DNA of 64,000 nt from Chirona hameri (taxonomy: Eukaryota; Arthropoda; Thecostraca; Balanomorpha; Balanidae): contig JAXIVJ010000481.1 of NCBI GenBank assembly GCA_036785665.1, positions 1-64,000 on the forward strand. Direction: 5' to 3'. The notes beneath the pieces are model-generated. The model was not told the DNA's origin. It did no database searches and saw only the letters and a program-made list of their open reading frames with translations. The stretch's first letter is position 1; every line of letters begins with the position of its first letter. Positions 1 to 14,722 of the stretch are shown piece after piece. Made by a program: the position numbers and the translations under genes.

Positions 1-1471
1 CGTGATGCGCCTGCAGGACAGAGCCGCCCGACCTATCTCAGACCGTACCTTCTCTCCCAGAGCCGGGCACAACGCGGCGGGACCTCACGCAGAGTCGCGA
101 AACTACGAGAGCATCCTTAAACCGACCCACATCAACGAACGCTCTCTGGGTCGGCGTAAAACTCCTTAAGCCGGCGGTGAGCACTCTCCGACGTGTTTGT
201 CTGCCGTTCGTCGCCGCCGCCACCGCCCGGTAAACAGCTGAGCGGACCGCCGCCACCACCGCCGCCGCCGCCCCGCCCCGTGCGGTGCGAGGGTGCGGGC
301 GGCGGCGGCGGCGGACAGACTGGGGACCGCCGGCCGCGACTATTTCCATTTGTGTTGGCGCTCGGCGGCGGCGGCAGGAATGGCGCGCGGCGCGCCGGGG
401 GACGGCGTGGATGACGGAGTGAGCAGGGAGTGCTTCCCCTACCGCCGCCGGGTGCTGCGTCACACCGTCAATACACAGCCGTACAGCTGCCCTGCTAGTC
501 AGCTGTCCGCCGGGGAGACGTATTCAGCGCCGCCCCCGACACGACGGCGGCTGTCCCCAGTGCTCTGTGGAGGAGTTGCAGCCGACCTGGTCATACGCCC
601 AGGAACGGGAAACGGACTGATGTCTCTTCAGACGGATCAGGGGTATGTCAACACCCGGGTGGCCCTGCAGTGCAGGATGATCGGGCGGTGGTGACGGCGA
701 AACTGTACCCCGCGATCCACTGCAGGGCTGCAGGCAGACCGTGTGGTCGGGATGTCCACAGCGAGAGGCTACTCTGTCCCAATCCAGGTGCCGTCCGCTC
801 ACCACCTGCCAGATCAGCTGCGGCGGCCACCAGCTCCGAAACCTCACACTCTTCAGCTCCGCTGGACTGTGGGTCCCAAGGGCTGACCACAGACAGACCA
901 CGGCCTGACCACAGACAGACCACGGCCTGACCACGTCTTGACCACGGCCTGACCATGGACTGACCGGAGGGCTGACAAGCGGCCATGAGCTGACCAGGCC
1001 CTGAGGCTGACCGCAGACCGCTCCGTCTTTCAGCGGTTCACACGGGACCGGCGGGCTCACCGACCTCACCCGTCTGAACGTTACGACCCGGCCCGGCCCG
1101 GCCCGGCCCGGCGGCGCGGCGGGGCTCCCCGCGGCCACGTGCGGCGTGGCGCCCCGGCCGCCGCCGCCGCCGTCAGCGTGCTACCCCGCCGACTCATAAC
1201 ACACCGAACACAGAGCCACGCGGAGCTGGCTGGGGTCCGACACGCACGCACACAGATCACGAGAAGTCGGCCACTCAGCTCCAATGTCAGCACATCGCGT
1301 GACCGCCACAAATATCTGCCCGGCTCTGTCCTCATACAGCCGACAACGGATATCCGCCCTTCCGTTTCAGTTTGAAAACCGAGCGGCTCACGGTAGCAGC
1401 CCCGCGGACTTCCGTCGCACGTTATCATGGTCCCGTGGCGGCACAGCAGCGCGACATGAGAGCGGACTCAC
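1..1471. other. CpG-rich island, no recognisable protein
   Basis: Very GC- and CpG-rich DNA with GGC/GCC runs (about 190-390 and 1080-1180) and a short imperfect repeat of ACCACAGACAGACC at about 885-955. Open frames exist on both strands but are low-complexity and match no family I know. An ATG at 379 in a fair start context opens a frame to 694, but its protein is not recognisable. The island probably belongs to the leftward gene whose first exon is proposed at 1472-1640. It may hold 5' UTR or first-intron sequence of that gene. Confidence 0.5.
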
Positions 1472-1640
1472 CTGGTGCTGCTCCGTCTGTGGATCTCCTC
1501 AGCTCGTATCACGTCTCGCCACGGCTCCGGCTCCTCTGCAGCTCAGTCTCTCCACACTGGCAGCGCGCGGCACGCTCGCGGCACTGTCCCCGGGGCGCTC
1601 GGCGCCGGCACACTGCCGCTGCTCTGCTGCTCCGCCGCCG
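1472..1640 (-). other. Putative non-coding first exon of a leftward gene
   Basis: Read on the minus strand, the GC-rich stretch ends in CAG followed by GTGAGT (plus-strand ACTCAC at 1466-1471), a consensus 5' splice site. About 20-75 bp upstream on that strand lie two cAMP-response elements and, further up, a CCAAT box. This is the layout of a promoter followed by a first exon. No convincing ATG reading frame is seen, so it is probably 5' UTR. The start at 1640 is a guess; only the donor is placed from sequence. The rest of the gene would lie to the left, outside the window. Confidence 0.35.
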
Positions 1641-1661
1641 CCACGGTCAACAGGCCGGCTC

Positions 1662-1717
1662 TGACGTCACACCGGGCAGTGACGTCACACCAGCAGCAGC
1701 CGGCGGCAGCCGATTGG
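1662..1717 (-). promoter_or_regulatory. CRE-CRE-CCAAT promoter cluster
   Basis: Two perfect palindromic TGACGTCA sites (1662-1669 and 1680-1687) are spaced 18 bp apart. An ATTGG (1713-1717) reads as CCAAT on the minus strand. TGACGTCA is the known CREB/ATF site and CCAAT the NF-Y site; together in a CpG island they suggest an active housekeeping-type promoter. The CCAAT orientation and the downstream splice donor on the minus strand favour leftward transcription. A bidirectional promoter is possible. Confidence 0.5.
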
Positions 1718-1921
1718 TCCGCCGCAGGAGGCCGGCCGATGACGCGCTCTGAGGATGGAGACGCACGATGGTTAGATGACTGAGGATAGTCTGGCAGGGG
1801 TCCAGTGTGTTGGATATGTGAAGTTGTACGTAGAGAGATGGTTTGATCAGCTAGTCAGGCTATGTTTCAGGCAACGTGCTACAACTTATGTATACATGTA
1901 GTTAACAACAACAATACTTAA

Positions 1922-2311
1922 AGGGAATGTTTCACCTTTCTGAAAGTTGTCAAATATACGCTGGTTGTAGTAGAAAATATGAAGTAAGTGCTGCTGAAAA
2001 CGATGGTGATATTTTTCACTCGAAAAGTCACTTAACTTAAGACAAATTAAGTGTTTAGATTTGGTCGAATGACGTCATTATTGAGCTATAGACCGCCGCT
2101 GATTGGTTGACTAAGTGGGATTGGCTGAAGAAGTGGCTATCAGTCAATCAGCGGCTGCACCAGCCCGGAGTCATTTTGCAAATGGTAAATTAAATTGCTG
2201 AAAAACAATTAAGTTTTGAGAAAAATGGCCTTAGTAATTTAGACATTTCAAAAACGGCCCAAGATAATGGCTATCTCAGTTTAAAACTAATACAAAGGTG
2301 AAACATTCCCT
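1922..2311. mobile_element. TTAA-flanked MITE, 390 bp
   Basis: The termini are a perfect 18-bp inverted repeat (AGGGAATGTTTCACCTTT and its complement). TTAA lies immediately outside each end (1918-1921 and 2312-2315), as expected for target-site duplication by a TTAA-specific transposase. There is no coding capacity. The centre (about 2090-2155) carries three copies of GATTGG or its complement. The right-hand TTAA is shared with the next element. Confidence 0.8.
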
Positions 2312-2315
2312 TTAA

Positions 2316-2932
2316 ATGGAGATAATCACTTTTTTCCACAAAAATGGAGTTAGCACCTGAAATCGATAGACGATATGTTGTACATTCATCACATTTTGCA
2401 TATAAACATTCCTACCGAAAGATATTGGCAGTTTCCTACCGATAAGCGATCCACGCTTATATCGGTCGGTTCTCAGCTAGTACTCGGTAACGAATTCAGT
2501 AAATTAGCCTTCCTACGCATTGTTATTTATCATTAAGGTATGCAATATGTTTCCTACACTCTGTTTTTTGAGAATGTGCCACACAAAAAATGTATGAACA
2601 ATCAACAATCAATTGAAAAAAGTGCATTGACATCGGCAGTTTAGTTTGACACCGGCCGGCCGGTGCCAAACTAAACTACGGCGACCTATTTAGTGTCGGC
2701 GATTTGTTTACAAGTGCCCATTCAACAACGTTGAACAGATTGATGCAAAAGCGCCATATGTTGCGTTTTCCAATAGTGGAGGGAAAATACCGATCATTAA
2801 TTTCTCCAAACTTCCAACTTTGAATAAGGGAATAATTGTATTTAATTCTTAAATTTAGATAACAACATTTTAATACCATAACGGTAGCCAAATAAATTGT
2901 TGCTAACAAAATCAAAAGGTGATTATCTCCCT
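2316..2932 (+). mobile_element. TTAA-flanked MITE, 617 bp (same family as 16.7 kb)
   Basis: Bounded by TTAA at 2312-2315 and 2933-2936. The terminal inverted repeats are imperfect (left ATGGAGATAATCACTTTTT; complement of right AGGGAGATAATCACCTTTT). The left 150 bp matches the start of the element at 16696, and the last ~110 bp matches the end of the element at 17718, so this is a third, diverged member of that family. No transposase. Confidence 0.75.
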
Positions 2933-2977
2933 TTAAAACGACAGATGTAAGACCATTTAAATATATGTACATAAAAT

Positions 2978-3709
2978 ACCAGTAAGGCGCCGTAGTTAGC
3001 GATGAGCGAGCGAGCGCGAAGGAAATGTATGGGGAATTTCAGCTCGATCGGGTAAGTAGTTTCTGAGATACAAAAAAGGGTGCGCACGTGCAGAGGCACC
3101 CACCTTTGACTCGTGGGAAAGTGGGGGCTGAGAGGTCTCTAACCACACACCAAATTCTAACACAATCGGCTCAGCCATTCCTGAGATACAGAATAGGGGT
3201 GTGCACGTGCGCACGTGCAGAGGCACCCCACACCGGACTTGTGGGAAACTGGCGGATGAGAGGTCCCTAACCAGACACCAAATTCGAACACAATCGGCTC
3301 AGCCGTTCCTGAGATACAGAATAGGGGTGTGCACGTGCTCACGTGCAAAGACCCTGACTTGTGGGAAAAGTGGCGGCTGAGAGGTCCGTAACTACACACC
3401 AAATGTGCACACAATCGGCTCAGCCATTGCAGAGTTTTTCTTTTTGAGAGAAAACACTTTTCAACACCCCTCACGCGGCACGCGCTACGCGCAGTGGTAG
3501 TCACCCACATGAGTCAGCACCGGTCTCAAACAGGATAGATTGGATGGGGCTGCTCAGCAAAGAAGTCCGCTTGTCAATCGGACGTGTGGTTGCAGAGATA
3601 TGACCTCAAAAGCGTCGCCACGGGTCGGGCCGGGCCGGGCCCCGCTCATAATCGGATTTGTATCATATACCACGGAAGGACGAGCGAGCGCTTCGCGCTC
3701 GCTCGTAAC
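2978..3709 (+). mobile_element. Dispersed hairpin-ended element, family A, copy A1
   Basis: Full-length member of a family seen seven times here. The left end reads ACCAGTAAGGCGCC with a short CGCC/GGCG-type stem. The right end is a hairpin with 11-bp perfect arms (3681-3691 and 3695-3705) and a 3-nt loop, followed by TAAC. Between them lie about three degenerate monomers of ~125 bp, each with paired CACGTG sites, and a GGGCCGGGCC tract. There is no protein. Hairpins near both ends recall Helitron/Helentron-type elements, but no canonical CTRR terminus is seen, so the class stays open. Confidence 0.7.
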
Positions 3710-5810
3710 CAGCGACAGGCAGAGTGTTGCCGTGCCGTTAGCTCTACTAAAGGTGTCTAATGTCTACCCCATTGCATGCATCCACTGTGGATGGGCCGCT
3801 CCAGAAAAGACAGACGTTTAGGACTGTAGAGAAGTGATCGAATGTTTTTTTTTTGACAGCGCGGAAACACAGATGGGTCGAGTGTTTAGACAGATATTGG
3901 ATTTCTGTATCGTATCACGCAGTAGTCAGAGCCGCAGGCAAAGAGTAATTGGAGAAAGGCAGCCCGAGCGTCGCTCGCCGAGATACGTCCAGCAAGTAGG
4001 TATGACCCAGCGGGATGGCCATACAAGAACTCGCTCGCCTCCCGCCGGCCAGAAAAAGTGGCACACAACATGACTGACTGCTCAAAGTTCAAACTCAGCC
4101 GGGACAAGGCTTCCAGCTTTTTGTGAATCAATTCGCCCACAGCCAGCTGAGACAATGCAGCACTTGAATGCGTAATCTGGCAATGACACGGGGGCGGCAT
4201 CTACAGAAAGGGAACTGTGTGGACGTGTGTCAGGAAAATCACCAGACATGAGGCGTGTTTAGCCGCGCGTATGGAGCAAAATAGCAAGTCTTATGACATC
4301 TCGCGAAATAAATCGCTGCTTGCCTTGGCTGAGGAGACAATTCAATTCGCCTCTCAAGTTTCAACTCTTTAAGCATCATGACAATGGGTAACAGTGCTTG
4401 GGTAACTGTAAAGGGTTCGTCACATGCAACCATAACAGTGCCGGCCAATGTGTGGGGTCATGGCTGGCCGTTGTTGACCAGCCAGTGCATGGCACGCTCT
4501 TCGCTCCGCCGACCTCTGTGGTGGTGATGGTGGGATGTAACTGATGACCCGATAGTGATACTCGGATGCAGTGACTGCTGGCATGTCAGTTGTTATCGGG
4601 GTTTGGTTAATCATGATGACGACTGATATACCTGAATGTATGAAGCTTGACGATGGGTCTAGCCGACGTATAAGGGTTTAGACAACAAATCAGATTCAGC
4701 TGTGGAAAAGGCAGGTAATCGAAGATAAGGAAACCAGTCGACAACAAACAAAAAACTTTCTCCTAGATTGTTGGATGAACCGCCTGATCAATCATTAACA
4801 CTTTCACTGCGCCTCCAGAGACACTCCAGCCAGCTCCATTGTGTGACTTACAGAGCAGCATTGGTGAACAATCTGAAATGAGCTGAATCGTGTAGACTGT
4901 TTGACATCTGTTCAGTCACAGCCCTAGGGCTATTCAATGAATGCATATTTATTGGACGAACCATTTGCTAAGTATAAGGAACGCGAATATTAATGTTATC
5001 GACATACATCAGACACCACATCATTGCTGCTACACAGGGATTGTAATCGAAGGTAACATGGTCCAACGGAAGAGAAAAAAAATATGCTGATCGGCTCATC
5101 CAACAAACGCGTTCACATATTCTAGACTTAGAGTAAAATTGAGCAAAGTGTTTCCATTTAAATGGCTGTCGACAGCAACTGTCCTTGCAATAGGCAAGCA
5201 CTGCCTGTGAACTACGTGGTTCGGTTCGTCCACATGTAAAACTTAAACAGCTCCGATAAAACACACGCAAAAATCCTTTTCAGCGACACGTAGCAGGCTA
5301 ATCAAGCCCTGCGATCGCACGACAATCGGTCCGTATACGGCGGCACCGCTGTTCGCGTGCCGAGTTACGTGAGAAGCCGACTGAGAATGACTGCATTGCA
5401 CAATGACGGGCACATTATCGGGGTATGTCGGCTGCACTCGACCAGTTACCACTAACGAGGCTCTAACTGGAGCACGTTTAACGTGAATAGTTTCGACAAA
5501 GACGGCGGTGGACATTTGAGTGAAGTTGGTCAGATTTGCGTCGCAGCAGGTCGGTTTGCATGAGTTTAGATCGGATCAGAACAGATCACAGATCAGACCA
5601 CTGACCAGTATGAAGATCACGCCACGCAGTGACGCCGCCGAGCATGCCACACACCTGTGACGCCGCACAGGTGTGTCTGTGTGCAGTTACGACAGTCGCG
5701 GCGGCCGGCGGCATAGGGTCGTGACCCGTTGTGGTGTACCTATTTCAGTTCAGGCGACCAATACTTGAAACATGAGTATTGTGAGTAGTCTGTGGAATTG
5801 TGCCAGGAAG
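3710..5810. other. Gene-free stretch, nothing recognised
   Basis: Mixed-composition DNA without a long reading frame of recognisable type, strong tandem repeat or transposon terminus. Small open frames on both strands give no familiar protein. The 5640-5710 stretch is GC-richer and contains short CAGGTGTG inverted motifs. Confidence 0.5.
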
Positions 5811-6034
5811 CAGTGGCGGATCTAGGTTTCGAGTTGGGGGGGGGGGGGGGGGTGAAATGTTCGCTCCGCGTTACCTCGGCGAAAAGTTGTTGAGCGGGGG
5901 GGGCGTCGTGTCGTAAGCAAGCGCAAATAGTAGTTGAGCGGGGGGGAGCGTCAAAGAAAATGCATTTGTTGGGTGACGGGGAAAACGACGTCAGCGAAAA
6001 ATTGATGAGCAGCATAGGCGTCGCCACCACTACG
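5811..6034. mobile_element. Fragment of a CAGTGGCGGATC-type element
   Basis: Starts with CAGTGGCGGATCTAGG followed by a run of G. It shares internal GTTGTTGAGCGGGG motifs with the element at 10965-11231. The likely right end is near CGCCACCACT (about 6034), which is a rough inverted match to the left terminus. No coding capacity and no clear target-site duplication. The terminus resembles hAT-type CAG ends. Confidence 0.45.
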
Positions 6035-6105
6035 GACAGCGTCCGGACAAGTTGGCAGATCTCCAAAAACTTGTACGTACAGTCCGTACAAGTTTCAGGG
6101 TTTAA

Positions 6106-6597
6106 AGGAAATAGTTCATCTTGGAAAATTTTTACCCAACACGATTTGATTATATTTTTAATACAATTTCTTTTTATATTGTCAAAAATGGCCTTCTATC
6201 GCTCCGATTCAGGACAGAAGGCCGTACATTTGTATTGTTTATCAAAACTATATGCATACTCTCTGAGTCAGAGTCCTGACGTTACGCGAATGTAAAAAAT
6301 GGTTCAGCCAATCAGATTCGAAAGTAGTCGCGTAAAGATAGACTCGCATTGGAGATGTGCCAACCGGCGGCCGGCGTTCGCTTACTAGCACCAGCTGCAA
6401 GCTGATTGGCTGATGGTATAGCTTCTGCCCGGGCTAGAACCAGTACAACATTCTTTCGCCAGCACCGCATTCCTTCACCAAAAACTCAAATATATTCGGC
6501 TGGAGAGTCAAGAAAACTTGCAGATAGGGGTTTCCCAACACGGGCTACAAAACTGCTATCTCAGTTTAAAACTAATGTTGAAGGTGAACTATTTCCT
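6106..6597 (+). mobile_element. TTAA-flanked MITE, 492 bp
   Basis: TTAA at 6102-6105 and 6598-6601 flanks a near-perfect inverted repeat (left AGGAAATAGTTCATCTT; the right end complements to AGGAAATAGTTCACCTT). The same family occurs at 49353-49858 (reverse orientation), 44524-45022 and 45027-45424. It contains CAGCCAATCAG (about 6304) and CTGATTGGCTG (about 6402) around its centre. No protein. Confidence 0.8.
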
Positions 6598-6891
6598 TTA
6601 AGGAACCATTTGAAGGCGCACAATGGCAAACAAATTATCTCACAATTATTTATATATCTGGTAGGTTTCGAAAACAAATATGGCAGATTATTCTATTAAT
6701 TTAATGGTGCTGGAAAATTGACAATTTCTTGATAAAACACCCCAGATGCTTGCCAACTGAACGTGGCTTGCCAGGCACGTTCACCAGGCATACCGTGTCC
6801 AAAGAACCGAAACTTTTATTTTGTGATTTCGATCGACAATTGTGTTTGCGAATGCGTTATGAGTGCCAATGACAAACAGGAAAGTGACTGC

Positions 6892-7605
6892 GGCGCTCGC
6901 TCGTCCTTCCGTGGTATATGAGAAGAAAAAAATATGAATATGAGCGGCCCGGCCCGGCCCGGCCCGGCCCGTAGCTTTTGAGCTCATATATCTGCAACCG
7001 CAAGTCTGATTGACACGCGGGCTTCTTTGCTGAGTAGCCCCCTCCACCCTGTCCTGTTAGAGACCAGTGTCGACTCACGTGTGTGACTAGCACTGCGCGT
7101 GGCGCGTGCCGCGTAAGGGGTGTTGAAAAGTGTGTTCTCGCAAAAACTCTGCAACAGCTGGGCCGATTGTGCGAAAATTTGGTGTGTGGTTAGGGACCCC
7201 TCAACCGCCACTATCCCACAAGTCAGGGGTGAGGTGTCTGCACGTGCGCACGTGCACACACCTATTTTATATCTCAGTAACCGCTGAGCCGATTGTGTTC
7301 AAATTTGTTGTGTGGCTAGGGCCCCTCAGCCGCCGCCTTCCCACAAGTCAGGGGAGGGATGCCTCTGCACGTGCGCACGTGCACACCCCTATTACATATC
7401 TCAGGAACGGCTGAGCTGATTATGTTCAAATTATGTGTGGTTAGGGACCTCTCAGCCGCCACTTCCCCACAAGTCAGGGGTGGGGTGCCTCTGCACGTGT
7501 CCACCCTTTTTGTATCTCAGAAACTACTTGGCCAATGTAGCTGAAATTCGCCATATATTTCCTTCGCGCTCGCTCGTTCATCGCCAACTTCGGCGTCTTA
7601 CTGGT
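6892..7605 (-). mobile_element. Family A element, copy A2 (hairpin end eroded)
   Basis: Reverse-orientation copy: the terminus ACTGGT ends at 7605, preceded by the CGCC/GGCG stem. Three ~125-bp monomers with CACGTG pairs run from about 7140 to 7520, and a (GGCCC)n tract lies at 6946-6970. The outer arm of the terminal hairpin is missing; only CGGCGCTCGCTCG remains at about 6891-6903. No protein. Confidence 0.7.
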
Positions 7606-7639
7606 AGTTATGCTATGCAGGTATGTAGCCAGGGGGCTG

Positions 7640-7886
7640 CAAAGGCAGCTCCCTGGAGCTTCGGTGGGCCCTTCTGACCCGTCTGGGCTCCAGAGGGGAG
7701 AACGGTGACGATGATCAGACGGTGTGGCTTTCATTATATTTAAAGTTGGAGCGCCAAATGGAATACCAAAACTCCAATGCAAGCCTCATAACTCCAATTC
7801 CAACTAAAAACAACATTTGTATCTTTCTTAGGCCAGCTACGTGCCTCCTCAGACCGGCCGAGGGCCCTTTCAGACAGGCATAAACA

Positions 7887-7982
<96 letters not shown>

Positions 7983-8500
7983 CACCGAGGGCCCCCTGAG
8001 GCCTGACAGAGGCCACATTAGACCGAAATAAGACTCATTAAGACTGATAATAACCCTATCAGGCCTGAAAGTACCCTCTCGAATCGACCGAGGGTCCTCT
8101 GCTGGTCAATCGATTGTCCTCTCAAAGACGCTGAGGATGGTTCTTACCGGCGGCTTAATATCCTCTCAGGCCGGCATGGGGGGCTCTTCTGCCTGGCGAT
8201 ATCACTCTTATATCGACCGCCGGCCCTCGGAGGCCCAGCGACTAGAAAGGAGACCAATGGCTGCCACCCCTGCCGTGAGACTGGGGTGGCATTGTCACCC
8301 CTAAAATTTAGGCCACCGTAAAAATTGTACTGGTGCTGTTTTGCCAAATTTGTGAATTCCGGCCGATGCGAACATATGGAACCTTTCGGCGACCAATGCA
8401 AATTAGTCACGTTAGCCTATATTGCTATTCAAACTATACTATCTAGTCATGACCATAATATTCGCCAATTTGACCGAAACTTTCGTTCTGTATCGGGTAA
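7640..8500. repeat. Degraded repeat rich in CCTCTCAGGCC motifs
   Basis: Spaced degenerate copies of CCTCTCAGGCCGG/GGGCCCTCTCAG run through this stretch. It resembles 36840-37290 (for example the shared CTCAGGTCGGCATGGGG-type segment near 8164 and 37212). It is probably an old dispersed repeat and encloses a tetranucleotide array. No gene seen. Confidence 0.4.
7887..7984. repeat. (CGCA)n microsatellite
   Basis: About 24 uninterrupted copies of the tetranucleotide CGCA. The long Arg/Ala/Cys/Val open frames across it are artefacts of the 4-bp period. Confidence 0.95.
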
Positions 8501-8559
8501 TCTAACTCAACTTATCTAACCGAGAACACGCCAAACGCCACTGTGCCGGCGCCACTGGG

Positions 8560-8991
8560 CGGGGCAGGACAGGGCGGCGGCAACGGGCAGAACAGGGCCA
8601 AGCAGGGCGGGGCAGGGTCAAGCAGGGCAGGGCAGGGTAGGGCGGGACAAGACAGGGCGGGACAGGACAGGGCGGGACAGGACAGGGCAGGACAGGGCAG
8701 GGCAGGGCGGGACAGGACCGGACAGGACAGGACTGGGCATAGGGCATAGGCGGGACAGAGGCAATACAGGGCAGGGCAGGATGAGGCGGATGAGGCGGAT
8801 GAGGCGGATGAGGCGGAGGGGGAGGCGGATGAGGCGGAGGGGGAGGCGGAGGGGGAGGCGGAGGCGGAGGCGGAGGCGGAGGCGGAGGCGGAGGCGGAGG
8901 CGGAGGCGGAGGCGGAGGCGGAGGAGGAGGAGGAGGAGGAGGAGGAGGAGGAGGAGGAGGAGGAGGAGGAGGAGGAGGAGGAGGAGGAGGA
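8560..8991. repeat. Purine-rich G(A)-repeat block
   Basis: Three successive simple repeats: GGGCAGGACA-type units (8560-8780), then GGATGAGGC and GGAGGC units (8781-8921), then (GGA)n (8922-8991). The plus strand is almost pure G/A over its second half, a triplex/G-quadruplex-prone composition. Poly-Leu and poly-Arg open frames here are artefacts. Confidence 0.9.
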
Positions 8992-9165
8992 GTGACTGAA
9001 GCACTCCTCCTCCTTGTAATGACTGAACCACCTTTATGATTGTATCGCCCTCATGTGTTTACATTTTACGAATGCGATCGCCTGTAACTTGACGCTAAGA
9101 CGTAAAAGCCACGTTGAGTGGAGCGCTTTAAGAAATAAATGATTATGATGTTGATGAACGTTCAC
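8992..9165 (+). mobile_element. 3' tail of a LINE or SINE
   Basis: The segment ends in GGAGCGCTTTAAGAAATAAATG followed by a short GAT-type repeat tail (about 9118-9160). This is the style of a CR1/L2-like 3' terminus, with a polyadenylation-like AATAAA and a short microsatellite tail. There is no coding sequence upstream, so at most a severely 5'-truncated copy. Tentative. Confidence 0.35.
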
Positions 9166-10964
9166 GAAGAAATTTGCAGCACTTGGTCGGTAGGTCGGTG
9201 GGTAAAGATCAAGGCTATATAAATCGTAAAGATAAAACTTGGCGCTTGCGAAGAAGGTACGAAGGCACGATACGAAAAGAAGCGGAAGTCCAGCAATACG
9301 ATATGATTTATGAAGTTCTGTCCCGGCACTTTCTTTCGGGGATAAGTTCCCTTACAGAAATTAAAACTAAATTATGTGGTACTGGTGTAGATACTGGATA
9401 AGATAATGACAAGATACTGGAAGCATAAGTTAAGGCCATTTGGGTCACTCATCAATTTAACGGGATCTTGAAATGCAGTCAATTGCGTATCAGTATAGCA
9501 TTTCAATTTCAATGTATACCTTCAGCTCAAGCTTGCAAATCAACCTCATTTCCATTTTATGAGACAAGAATATCTTAGATTTTACCTTGCGTTGAAACTT
9601 CATTCAGTCCTTCCTTATCTGAACCACGCAATCCGTAAAAATGCAACACAATCCATTAGAAATAAGGTCCTAACTCTCTCTCTCCCTCTCTCTCTCTCTC
9701 CAACGGTCATAGAATCCTCTCCGCGACTGCAGCTTTTCTGCGACACATTCAAGCTCATGTCCAGCGCCACTCAGTAAACAACATTTGTCACTCGTGCGCC
9801 ATAATCGAAACGAATAGAGATTTCGTTCATAAGCCGAAAATCTGCTATTCACTTTCACTCTTCGTTCCTCTATTGGTCAAATTCCTTCATGAATGAAAAC
9901 TTTTTCGTCCTTCGAACAGACTTGTCGTGAATGATTTGTGAGGCTTGCGAACTCAGGGTAATAGAACAACAAGGTAATAGTGCGAACTCGCCTTGGCAGG
10001 TGATTTCGGATACACCCTGGGATTTCAAGTAAGAGTGTTGGGAGTGTTTTCAAGAGGGTTCATTAATTCGCATGTAAGTATGATGCTCTTTTTTGTCAAT
10101 CATATGATTAAAGAATATATTTTCTTAAATTCATGCTGTTATGAAACTGAAACCTGCCTCCCACTGCCCAGTCTGCAAAACGTGGCAGGAACGTCGACAA
10201 GATGCCCCAGCTTGCTGCCCAAATGAGGCTGCAAGCTGCTCCATTTGGGGGCAGGATTTGCTGGATAAAATTTTGCTCCTCATCCAAATGTTGTGGATGG
10301 GGGGGTCGGTTGTAAGCAGATCACATTTTATCTAGTGTAAATTGGTAACATCTGTATGGTCATTTCAGCTGCTCTCCAGAAATTACATGACCAGGTGGAA
10401 CTTTATCATTCATTTTGGCTCAATCTAGAATCTCCAGCGAATAATATGATGCTACTTTGCACCACTTTTTCCAAGTATAGCCCAGTCAGGGCGCCATTCA
10501 AATTTGCCATTTATACATTGGGGTCTATGGCGTGCTGCAATGTTTTGCCCCCCAGGGCTGGTGAGTTAGTGGTGGCGCCACCACACAGTTTGGGAACTAG
10601 GTATTATATTGATGTCAGTGAATGAGGGCCAAAAAGTTGGACCTGAGGTGAAAAGTTTGCTCCTTGTGGTAAGTTGTTATGGAGGGATTTTAAGTTGTAA
10701 ATGAGTCTAAAAAAGGGGGTGAAAGTATTATTCTCCATAATAATTAGAATCGCTGGGCATGTCAATCTATCAGACTTTCTGTGCTATAAAGACAGAAAAG
10801 TATAGTGCAACAAAGAGCCTCAGGGGCCCAGGCCCATCATACATTACACACAATCATGTTATTTTGTATTTGTATACATGCAATACAACATTGACCATAC
10901 ATGTCACAGTAGCGGTGGAGCTGTTTTGGTGCGGCTCCACAGTTACCCATGGCACACCATCAAT
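9166..10964. other. Gene-free stretch, nothing recognised
   Basis: AT-leaning DNA with a short CT-rich run at 9675-9701. Small open frames (for example 10141-10335) have no recognisable domain. Confidence 0.5.
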
Positions 10965-11231
10965 CAGTAGCGGATCTAGGTTTCCAGTTTGGGGGCAAAA
11001 TTTGTGTTCATATGGCGCGATCAGGCCATCACCAAAAAGTTGTTGAGCAGGATAAGCGAAAAGTGCTTGAGCAGGTAGGAGATTGTCAGCGAAGTTGTTG
11101 AGCAGGGGGTGAATAGTGAATAATGATGATTAAATGTTGTGATTTTGGAGGGGGCGAAGAGATATGTTTGCCTATCGATTTTTCATTTGGGGGGCAACTG
11201 CCTATTTTGACCAAACGTAGATCCGCCACTG
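10965..11231. mobile_element. Small hAT-like MITE (CAG...CTG ends)
   Basis: The ends are inverted: CAGTAGCGGATCTAGGTTT at the left and the complement of CAGTGGCGGATCTACGTTT at the right. The interior has repeated GTTGTTGAGCAGG motifs shared with 5811-6034. A clean 8-bp target duplication is not visible. No protein. Confidence 0.6.
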
Positions 11232-11682
11232 TCACCAAATAAATAACATGAAATCCCGGGTTTATTTGTGTCCATACTCTGTTTTATGGTCATTTACCCT
11301 ACAAATGTGGGTAACTTTTGTTTGGATGGGTTTTATGGACCATTTGTTCTTTATACAGAGTTTGTTGTATATATCCTGAACATTTTCATCAAGGCCAACA
11401 ATTATTGTTCCAGCATGCCTGCAGAATTAACAGTCAAAAGCCTCTTATCACATGCCATAAAGACTTGGTAGCTGGTACAGTCCAGCAGCAGGGGCATGGG
11501 TACACAGTGACCTTACATGGTCATCAATAGCTTAGAGAAATGCAGTTTGGTAACCATGGTTGGGCTGTGGGGAGAGGACAAAGATCTGTGAGGGATGACA
11601 ACTATATACTATGAGCCCAGACTTCAACACTATTTGTCATTAATATACAACTACCTCTTCCTAAACAGAAGATCTGGACTCC

Positions 11683-14722
<3,040 letters not shown>

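Noticed and set aside
379..694. Plus-strand ORF starting at ATG 379
   Set aside because: Reasonable start context but no recognisable protein; lies in a CpG island likely to be UTR or promoter.
8618..9031. Poly-Leu/poly-Arg proteins
   Set aside because: Translation of GGA/GGAGGC simple repeats.
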